Assembly (NCBI GenBank): GCA_015494645.1
Contig: WGAU01000065.1
Coordinates: 1-5,696 of the forward strand
Source: Aquificota bacterium
Lineage (GTDB): Bacteria > Thermosulfidibacterota > Thermosulfidibacteria > Thermosulfidibacterales > Thermosulfidibacteraceae
Direction of reading: 5' to 3'
Length of the DNA stretch: 5,696 nt
Below, one piece after another: positions 1 through 5,696 of the stretch (the first letter of the stretch is position 1; every line of letters starts with the position of its first letter). The notes under the pieces were generated by a model that did no database searches, was not told the origin of the DNA, and saw nothing but the letters and a program-made list of their open reading frames with translations. A program made the position numbers and the translations under genes.

Positions 1-954
1 ATTCCAGAGTTAAGGGAAAGGATCTCCGATTACTACCACAGGCGATACGGCGTTGATGTGTCTCCTGAGAGGATATTTATAACCCCAGGCAGCTCCCCTG
101 CCCTCACGACAGCCATAAGGATAATGGCAGAGGAGAGAGGGAGCAAAATTGCCTATACAGATCCAGGGTACCCATGCTATAAAAATATGGCCAGATTCTT
201 AGGTTTCCAGGAAGTCCCCATAGAGATATATGAGGAAGATGGTTTCAACCTCACCCCAGAACACTTGAACGATGGCAACGTGCTGATCTTGAACTTCCCG
301 TCCAACCCCACAGGTTCTGTGTTCACTACAGAAGAGTTAGAAAGGATTGTGGAAAAGGCAAAGTCCCTCAATATGGGCATCATCTCCGACGAAATCTACC
401 ATGGGATAGAATATCAAGCGAAAAGCCCTACGGTGCTTCAGATATGTCAGGACGCTATTGTAGTAAACGGGTTCTCCAAATACTTCACAGCCACAGGATG
501 GAGGCTCGGCTGGATAATCGTTCCAGAAGACAAAGTAAGGCTCTTCCAGTGCATCGCCCAGAACCTTTTTATATGCGCCCCCACCCCTCTGCAGTATGCA
601 GCAACGGAGTGCTTCTCCGAAGAGGCTTTGAAGATTTACGACAGCTATGTTGAAGAATGCAAAAGGAGAAGGGATTATCTCATACCGGCATTAACCAGAC
701 TGGGCTTCGGAATAAACTACGCCCCAGCAGGAGCCTTTTACATATTTGCTAAGGTGGACAGATTTACAGAGGACAGCTTCCAGTTTGCCATGGAAGCACT
801 GGAAAAGGCCAAGGTAGCCATAACTCCTGGAAAAGACTTTGGCAATAACCTCACCCACAAATATGTGAGGTTCTCCTACGCCAACTCCCTTAAAAACATA
901 AAAGAAGGAGTAAAAAGGTTAGAAGAATGGCTACGGGCAGAGGGTTTGGCTTAG
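1..954 (+). CDS. Class I/II PLP-dependent aminotransferase, 5'-truncated by window edge
   Basis: C-terminal 317 codons of a fold-type I aminotransferase (aspartate aminotransferase superfamily), a cytoplasmic enzyme that moves an amino group between an amino acid and a 2-oxo acid through pyridoxal phosphate. The frame is open to base 1, and family-like sequence (IPELRERISDYYHRRYG) precedes the GTG at 58, so that GTG is not the start. Against a usual length of about 390 residues, roughly 75 N-terminal residues are missing. Visible hallmarks: SNPTG with the cofactor-contacting Asn (codon 304-306), SDEIYHG with the Asp that pairs with the pyridine nitrogen (388-390) and its Tyr, SKYFTATGWRLGW with the Schiff-base Lys (478-480) and phosphate-binding Arg (502-504), and the substrate-carboxylate Arg in VRFSYANS (868-870). 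The catalytic set looks complete. Substrate cannot be read from the sequence; aspartate/alanine-type or aromatic substrates are all possible. Its last 28 bases overlap the next gene. Confidence 0.93.
   Translation: MPELRERISDYYHRRYGVDVSPERIFITPGSSPALTTAIRIMAEERGSKIAYTDPGYPCYKNMARFLGFQEVPIEIYEEDGFNLTPEHLNDGNVLILNFPSNPTGSVFTTEELERIVEKAKSLNMGIISDEIYHGIEYQAKSPTVLQICQDAIVVNGFSKYFTATGWRLGWIIVPEDKVRLFQCIAQNLFICAPTPLQYAATECFSEEALKIYDSYVEECKRRRDYLIPALTRLGFGINYAPAGAFYIFAKVDRFTEDSFQFAMEALEKAKVAITPGKDFGNNLTHKYVRFSYANSLKNIKEGVKRLEEWLRAEGLA
913..918 (+). promoter_or_regulatory. Possible weak ribosome binding site for the membrane protein gene
   Basis: AAAAGG lies 8 bases before the ATG at 927, inside the aminotransferase frame. 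A better match to the anti-Shine-Dalgarno sequence, AAGGAG at 905-910, is 16 bases away, farther than usual. Translation may rely mainly on ribosomes finishing the aminotransferase. Confidence 0.35.
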
Positions 955-1397
955 AGCTTATCTTTCTCACCATTGGATTTTTAGGTCTCATATGCAGCAT
1001 GATGGTGTTTTTTGCCTCCTACACCGAGAAGAAGTTTTATCAATTGCTTTCAAGAATATACGAGGTGTGGGATCAAGAAAAGAAGGAAATGAGCATAGGA
1101 GTTAAGGAGTACAAAAAAAGGATGGAAGATGTGGAAAGTATGCTCCCCCAAACCGACACCTTGAGAAAGCTGATGAACGCCACATCGGCAGCAATCATAT
1201 TGGGACTTGCAGTTTACTCGTACGGGCTTCTTGCGACTTTCAAGGGGTGGAAGCCTGTAAACACGCTTCTGAAAATATTTATAGCGTCCGCTTTTTTATT
1301 TATCTTCAGCGGTTTCTCGTCCTTTTACGTGAACAGGAAACTTCTTGATTCCATTAAGAAACTGTCCGTTTATCTGAGGAGTATCTATGAGAGTTGA
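927..1397 (+). CDS. Small three-helix membrane protein of unknown function
   Basis: A 156-residue protein I do not recognise. Three hydrophobic segments are visible: about residues 10-31 (LIFLTIGFLGLICSMMVFFA), 83-104 and 112-135. Between the first and second lies a charged, probably helical or coiled stretch (about 33-80), rich in Lys and Glu. The C-terminal tail (136-156) is basic and amphipathic. The ATG at 927 is the only reasonable start that keeps the first helix; the next Met codons (residues 25-26) lie inside it. A short AAAAGG (913-918) sits 8 bases upstream. It overlaps the aminotransferase by 28 bases and the downstream kinase by 11, so it is very likely co-translated with both. 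It could be a membrane partner of the soluble kinase, but nothing in the sequence proves this. Hydrophobic pattern and absence of stops in a packed operon make it a credible gene. Confidence 0.82.
   Translation: MATGRGFGLELIFLTIGFLGLICSMMVFFASYTEKKFYQLLSRIYEVWDQEKKEMSIGVKEYKKRMEDVESMLPQTDTLRKLMNATSAAIILGLAVYSYGLLATFKGWKPVNTLLKIFIASAFLFIFSGFSSFYVNRKLLDSIKKLSVYLRSIYES
1376..1381 (+). promoter_or_regulatory. Ribosome binding site of the histidine kinase gene
   Basis: GAGGAG ends 5 bases before the ATG at 1387, within the 3' end of the membrane protein gene. It is the clearest Shine-Dalgarno match in the window and supports 1387 as the true kinase start rather than a later Met codon. Confidence 0.75.
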
Positions 1398-3270
1398 TGC
1401 AGAAAGCTTTAGGAACCTAATCCTGAAATCAAAAAACGAAAGGGACGCCATTGCCCAAGTCTGTGAATCCCTCAAGGACATTCCGGAGATAGTTGGGATA
1501 AGTGTAGTATACAAGGAAAGCAAGGACAAAACCAACATAGTGCATCAGTGCTGTTCACCTCACGTTCAAGGCTCTTCTCTTCCTGAAGCCTGCTCCTACA
1601 CTCTGGAGATAGCTAAAAGGGTTATGCAAGAACAAAAGCTTGTTGAAACTTCCTTTAGATTGCCCGATGGTAGAATTTTATTCGCCTTTGCTCATCCGCT
1701 GCTTATGAGAGACGGAACATGCATTGGCTGCGTATGTTTTATCAAGTGTACTGATAGAAGAAATGAAAACTTCGGAAAAATAGCTGAAGTGTTATCTGAC
1801 TATCTGTCCAAAAACGTGCTGAGGAAGGGTATTCTCAAATCTTCCTTCTTGGCCTCTGAGATACTAAGCCTCATTGACGAAGCTGTATGGGTTACTGATG
1901 AGGAAGGCACTGTATTAGACTGCAACCCTGCCGTTGAGGCCATGTTTGGTACCCCTTCAGAAGCCATCATTGGCAAAAAGTGTCCGGAGATAGTCAAACA
2001 GCACAGCACCTTTCCAGACACATGTGCCATCGTCAGGAGAATGAACCGAGAAAAGCACTCTTTAGTGAAAGCCAGGGGCAATAGGGTTTACAGTCTCAGC
2101 ATTTACAGAATCCCCACGGATCTCTTCGGCAACTTATACGTACACATAGCCAGAGACATCACAAAGCATGTTAAGTTTCAGATGCATCTCATTCAATCTG
2201 ACAGAATGAAAACCTTAGAGAGGGTAATAACAGGTCTCGCCCATGAAATAAACAACCCCTTAACAGCCATTGTAGGCTTTTCCAACCTATTACTTGAAAG
2301 GGAAAGCGATCCTGAAAGGAAAAGGCTCATACAGCACATAAACCAGGAAGCGCTCAGATGTGCCACCATAATCAAAGGACTGAACAACCTTATCCCCTTG
2401 AACTTTCCCGACATTGCCACAGTAGATGCCAACCAGATTGTAAAAAGCATACTGGAGCTGAGAACTTTCTACCACAAAGCCCACAACATCAAAGTGGAAC
2501 TTGACCTTGAAGAGGATCTACCTCTTGTGGAAACCAGCCCCAAGGCTGTTCACCAGGCCATATTAAATATCATCACAAACGCAGAAGATGCTGTGTTAAA
2601 ACTGGGAGAAGAAAGGATCATCCGGGTCAGAACCTGGTCCGATCCGGAATGGATCCACATATCTATAGAAAACTTAGGAGCACACATCCCATCAAGCATT
2701 ATAGACAAGATATTTGATCCCTTCTTTAGCACAAAGCCAAAAGAAGAAGGGACAGGCATAGGTCTTTCCTTAGCCAAGGAATACATTGAAGGTATAGGCG
2801 GAAAGATCTCGGTGGAAAACATCAGCGACGGTGTGCGCTTCACCATCACCATTCCCAAAGGGAGACAAACGACAAAGGAGCTGCCCCACGAGTCCCTGCT
2901 GTGTGCTGGAGAAAGCGTTTTGGTTGTTTCCTCTGATCCAGTGGTGGGGAACATGTTGCAGATGATTTTGGAAAGGCACGGAGCAAAGGTGGTTCAAGCC
3001 CACAACCTGCACGAGGCCCTAAGGATTTTGGAAAAAGAGATATTCAGTAAAGTTGTCGTGAACGATCCCTTGGACGACGCCTCCGTAAGTGAAGCTGTGC
3101 AGATGGTTGTAGAAACAAAGCGGCACCTCAAGGGTAAGACTTTAGTTCTTCTTTCAGGAGTGGGTGATCAAAAGGAGTACATGGTGCTCAAGGACCTCAA
3201 ATGCAAGGTTCTATTCAAGCCCTTTGATGAAAGGGAGCTTCTCGAGAGAGTAACCAACGCTGAATCATGA
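1387..3270 (+). CDS. Soluble GAF-PAS sensor histidine kinase with degenerate C-terminal receiver domain
   Basis: A 627-residue cytoplasmic two-component kinase; no membrane segment is seen. Domains in order: GAF-like sensor (about 5-145) with eight Cys including C112, C115, C117 and C121; PAS (about 153-262) ending in the usual ARDITKH linker; HisKA (about 272-335) with phospho-acceptor H286 in GLAHEINNPL; HATPase_c (about 385-490) with N-box N398 in NIITNAEDA, a variant G1 box (ENLGAHIP, N429 where Asp is usual), F-box FDPFF and G2 box GTGIGL; then a receiver-like domain (about 508-625). In the receiver the acidic pair is S515-S516, the acceptor position appears to be N559, while S590 and K611 remain, so it is probably not phosphorylated normally. 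The kinase core looks competent. The start is set by GAGGAG at 1376. It overlaps its neighbours by 11 and 4 bases. No cognate response regulator lies in the window; ligand and output are unknown. Confidence 0.93.
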   Translation: MRVDAESFRNLILKSKNERDAIAQVCESLKDIPEIVGISVVYKESKDKTNIVHQCCSPHVQGSSLPEACSYTLEIAKRVMQEQKLVETSFRLPDGRILFAFAHPLLMRDGTCIGCVCFIKCTDRRNENFGKIAEVLSDYLSKNVLRKGILKSSFLASEILSLIDEAVWVTDEEGTVLDCNPAVEAMFGTPSEAIIGKKCPEIVKQHSTFPDTCAIVRRMNREKHSLVKARGNRVYSLSIYRIPTDLFGNLYVHIARDITKHVKFQMHLIQSDRMKTLERVITGLAHEINNPLTAIVGFSNLLLERESDPERKRLIQHINQEALRCATIIKGLNNLIPLNFPDIATVDANQIVKSILELRTFYHKAHNIKVELDLEEDLPLVETSPKAVHQAILNIITNAEDAVLKLGEERIIRVRTWSDPEWIHISIENLGAHIPSSIIDKIFDPFFSTKPKEEGTGIGLSLAKEYIEGIGGKISVENISDGVRFTITIPKGRQTTKELPHESLLCAGESVLVVSSDPVVGNMLQMILERHGAKVVQAHNLHEALRILEKEIFSKVVVNDPLDDASVSEAVQMVVETKRHLKGKTLVLLSGVGDQKEYMVLKDLKCKVLFKPFDERELLERVTNAES

Positions 3271-5696
3271 AGATCATTGTCTGTCACGACAACGCCGATC
3301 TTGACGCCATAGCTTCCATGGTTGCAGCCAAAAAACTGTACCCCGATGCGCTCATGGTGCTTCCTAACTCCATGGAAAAGACCGCAAGGGATTTAATAAA
3401 AGAAGCGGAGCTTGAGCCTGCCTTCATCAAACCTTCACAGATTGACCCCAAGAGTGTAGAACTTGCCATTCTTGTTGATTTCAAAAGAAGAGACAGAAGC
3501 AAACTGATAGACAAGCTCCTCAAGGAGAAAAGGCCCGAAATACACATCTACGACCACCATCCTGCCCATGGGAAAGACATAGAGGGTAATGTGGAGATTA
3601 TAGAAGAGACTGGAGCTTGTACCACTATAATCGTAAACCTACTCAGAAAAAAAGGTGTATCCATAACCCCGTCGGAAGCTACCATCATGCTTCTGGGAAT
3701 ACACGAGGACACAGGCTCCTTCACCTTCAACTCCACCACACCTCAAGACATGGAAGCTGCCGCGTATCTATTATCCTTGGGAGCGAACCTGAACATCGTC
3801 TCCGACCACCTTAAAAGGGAACTAACTGCCGAGCAGATAGACGTGCTCAACGAAATGCTGGAAAACCTTGAAAGATTGAAAATAGCGGGGATTGAAGTGG
3901 GCATCACCGCCATATCCCGAGACAAGTACGTGGGGGATTTAGCGGTTCTGGCTCACAAGCTCAGAGACATTGAGGGGCTAAGCGTGCTATTTGTTCTTGC
4001 CCGCATGGACAACAAGATCACCATCATAGGAAGAAGCAGGATACATGCCCTGCATGTGGGTAGCGTCCTGAGCGAATTTGGAGGCGGTGGTCACTCAACC
4101 GCTGCAAGCGCCTCTGTAAAGGATCTCACCCTTGTTCAGGTAAAGGAAAAGCTTTTAAACACCATAAAGTCACACTTGGAAAAGACCCAGACTGCAAAGA
4201 ACATAATGACCTCCCCTGCCATAACCACAACAGCGGACACAACCTTGGATGAAGCTGAAAAGATCTTAGTAAGATACAACATAAACGCACTGCCCGTGGT
4301 TAGCGATGACAAGGTGATGGGAATCATCACCCGACAGATCATTGAAAGAGCACTATACCACCAGCTTGAAATGGGTAAGGTGGGTGACTACATGAACACA
4401 GAGTTTGAAGTAGCCTACGAAGACACCCCCATATTTGAACTGGAAAGGATAATGCTCACAAAGCCCCAACGCCTTGTCCCCATACTGAACAGGGAAGAGC
4501 GCATAGTTGGTGTGGTAACTAGGGGAGAACTTCTCAAAGCCCTTTACGAAGACATGATGCATTCTCCTCTAAAAAGAAACGAGCATCTTTTCAAGAAGAA
4601 CCTAAAAAGCCTGATGAGGGACAGGATCCCCTCAGATCTCATGCGCATCATTGAAACAGCAAAAGAGCTGGGAGGAGAGCTCGGATACAATGTGTATTTA
4701 GTGGGAGGCTTTGTAAGGGATCTGCTCCTGAGGGTGGACAACTTTGATCTTGACTTCGTTATTGAAGGGGATGGTCCCCACTTCGCTTCCAAACTGGCAG
4801 AGCGTTTTAAAGGAAGGGTCAACATACACAGAAAGTTTGAGACTGCGGTAGTCATTTTGCCAGACGGCAATAGGGTTGATGTAACCACCGCCAGATTTGA
4901 GTACTACAGAGAACCAGCAGCCCTTCCTGAGGTAGCAAGAGGCTCCATAAAAAGGGATCTTTACCGCAGGGACTTTACCATTAACGCCATGGCCATAAAG
5001 CTCACCGAACCTGACGCATACACCCTCATAGATTATTACGGTGGTTTAAGAGACCTCAAAGATAAGGTTATCAGGATCATACATAACTTGAGCTTCGTTG
5101 AAGATCCCACAAGGGCTTTCAGGGCCATAAGGTTTGAACAAAGGTACGGTTTTCGCATAGGCCCCCAAACGGAGAGGCTTATAAGGCTTGCCGTCAGAGA
5201 CGGTATATTTGAGAGGCTCTCTGGTAAAAGGGTGTTCAACGAACTTAAGCACATGCTGGACGAAAAGAATGCCCTTTTGATGGTGAAACGCATGCAGGAA
5301 CTTGATCTCCTGAAGTTTATACACAGAAACCTTCATGTGGACAAGGATATGGAAGAGCTTTTCAATAAAGCGGTGGAAATATTTAACTGGTACGAGCTTC
5401 TATTCAAGAGAAAACAGCCTGAAAGGTGGATAACCAATGCGATGATCCTCTTGAAGGACCTTAAAGAAAGCGAACTGAAGGAACTTCTGCAATGGTTCGG
5501 AATAGGTAAGAAAGAAAAAGAGCTAATCGTCTCTGGAATCAAGAAGGTGAACAAAGTCATATACAACCTATCCAAAACAGAGGATCCAGCCGAAATATAC
5601 TCTATACTTTCGGGTCATCCTCTGGAAGCGGTGCTTTTCTTTATGGCAAAGGCTGAGGCAAAGAACCAGGAAAAGATCGGCCGCTACCTTATGGAG
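3267..5696 (+). CDS. DHH-CBS-CBS-tRNA nucleotidyltransferase fusion (A-adding/CCA-adding, poly(A) polymerase family), 3'-truncated
   Basis: First 810 codons of a long class II tRNA nucleotidyltransferase, open to the window edge. Starting ATG overlaps the kinase stop as ATGA. Residues 1-300 form a DHH/DHHA1 phosphodiesterase-like module: HDNADLD (H7, D11, D13), D71, DHH (96-98), D148 in HEDTG, and GGGH (273-276). Two CBS domains follow (about 310-365 and 372-428), a module that often binds adenosine nucleotides. The nucleotidyltransferase head has LVGGFVRD (478-485), the metal-binding DLD (D494, D496), RRDFTINAMA (567-576) and EDPTR (612-616), the class II nucleotide-selecting motif, followed by the helical RNA-binding body. 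Role: adding the 3'-terminal A, or CCA, to tRNA. The same domain order is remembered from the Aquifex A-adding enzyme, so A-addition is the best guess, but specificity cannot be read here; bacterial poly(A) polymerase is an alternative. Family members are roughly 800-900 residues, so little should be missing. Confidence 0.92.
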   Translation, partial: MKIIVCHDNADLDAIASMVAAKKLYPDALMVLPNSMEKTARDLIKEAELEPAFIKPSQIDPKSVELAILVDFKRRDRSKLIDKLLKEKRPEIHIYDHHPAHGKDIEGNVEIIEETGACTTIIVNLLRKKGVSITPSEATIMLLGIHEDTGSFTFNSTTPQDMEAAAYLLSLGANLNIVSDHLKRELTAEQIDVLNEMLENLERLKIAGIEVGITAISRDKYVGDLAVLAHKLRDIEGLSVLFVLARMDNKITIIGRSRIHALHVGSVLSEFGGGGHSTAASASVKDLTLVQVKEKLLNTIKSHLEKTQTAKNIMTSPAITTTADTTLDEAEKILVRYNINALPVVSDDKVMGIITRQIIERALYHQLEMGKVGDYMNTEFEVAYEDTPIFELERIMLTKPQRLVPILNREERIVGVVTRGELLKALYEDMMHSPLKRNEHLFKKNLKSLMRDRIPSDLMRIIETAKELGGELGYNVYLVGGFVRDLLLRVDNFDLDFVIEGDGPHFASKLAERFKGRVNIHRKFETAVVILPDGNRVDVTTARFEYYREPAALPEVARGSIKRDLYRRDFTINAMAIKLTEPDAYTLIDYYGGLRDLKDKVIRIIHNLSFVEDPTRAFRAIRFEQRYGFRIGPQTERLIRLAVRDGIFERLSGKRVFNELKHMLDEKNALLMVKRMQELDLLKFIHRNLHVDKDMEELFNKAVEIFNWYELLFKRKQPERWITNAMILLKDLKESELKELLQWFGIGKKEKELIVSGIKKVNKVIYNLSKTEDPAEIYSILSGHPLEAVLFFMAKAEAKNQEKIGRYLME

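Noticed and set aside
58..60. GTG as the start codon of the aminotransferase
   Set aside because: The frame is open upstream to base 1 and the upstream residues match the family pattern before this point; a start here would delete essential N-terminal structure.
444..653. 69-codon plus-strand open frame inside the aminotransferase
   Set aside because: It overlaps the catalytic Lys region of the aminotransferase in another frame, is Arg/Ser/Cys-rich and has no recognisable pattern.
1720..1749. Zinc finger reading of the cysteine cluster
   Set aside because: The spacing CxxCxCxxxC on a hydrophobic strand has no second knuckle nearby and does not match a known zinc-binding pattern; kept only as a possible redox or metal-sensing cluster.
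2550..2954. 134-codon minus-strand open frame opposite the kinase ATPase and receiver region
   Set aside because: It lies wholly antisense to a well-supported gene, has no recognisable protein pattern, and is best explained as a by-product of the codon use of the plus-strand gene.
3230..3250. Purine-rich AAGGGAG and GAGAGAG stretches before the tRNA enzyme start
   Set aside because: They lie 17-30 bases from the ATG at 3267, too far for a normal ribosome binding site; the ATGA overlap explains initiation by coupling better.
4544..4888. 114-codon minus-strand open frame opposite the nucleotidyltransferase head
   Set aside because: It is antisense to the conserved LVGGFVRD/DLD catalytic region; its Ser/Leu/Arg-rich composition is typical of a complement shadow.
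5046..5336. Pair of overlapping minus-strand open frames opposite the EDPTR region
   Set aside because: Both fall inside the conserved tRNA enzyme frame and show no family features or convincing ribosome binding site.

Overview
This window is a stretch of bacterial chromosome carrying one tightly packed, all-plus-strand gene cluster, with no intergenic DNA anywhere. Four reading frames follow each other with overlaps of 28, 11 and 4 bases: a PLP-dependent aminotransferase (its 5' end lies before the window), a small three-helix membrane protein, a soluble hybrid-type sensor histidine kinase, and a long DHH-CBS-CBS-nucleotidyltransferase fusion of the tRNA A-adding/CCA-adding (poly(A) polymerase-like) family that runs off the right edge. 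No RNA gene, mobile element, repeat array, CRISPR, terminator or promoter was seen. The cluster's promoter and terminator must lie outside the window.

Organism. GC content by eye is in the mid-40s percent. Arg is mostly AGG/AGA, Ile is often ATA, and the proteins are rich in Lys/Glu. The last gene has the domain order I remember for the A-adding enzyme of Aquifex, where CC- and A-addition to tRNA are split between two proteins. Together these suggest a thermophilic bacterium, most likely of the Aquificaceae type (Hydrogenobacter/Thermocrinis/Aquifex relatives). This is inference; other lineages with the long fused enzyme (for example some deltaproteobacteria) are possible.

Layout. Bases 1-954: aminotransferase, C-terminal 317 codons. 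Bases 927-1397: 156-residue membrane protein with three predicted helices. Bases 1387-3270: 627-residue kinase with a cysteine-rich GAF-like domain, a PAS domain, HisKA, HATPase_c and a C-terminal receiver-like domain that has lost its phosphorylation residues. Bases 3267-5696: first 810 codons of the tRNA nucleotidyltransferase fusion, with no stop reached.

How they may work together. The overlaps imply one transcript and probably translational coupling. The kinase has no membrane segment of its own, and the membrane protein just before it could anchor it or supply a signal, but this is inferred only from position. No intact response regulator is encoded here, so the kinase partner is elsewhere. 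The link between a metabolic aminotransferase, a redox-looking sensor kinase and a tRNA 3'-end enzyme may simply reflect the compact, functionally mixed operons typical of Aquificales. The points most worth a second look are the degenerate receiver, the clustered cysteines in the sensor domain, and the apparently intact phosphodiesterase active site fused to the tRNA enzyme.
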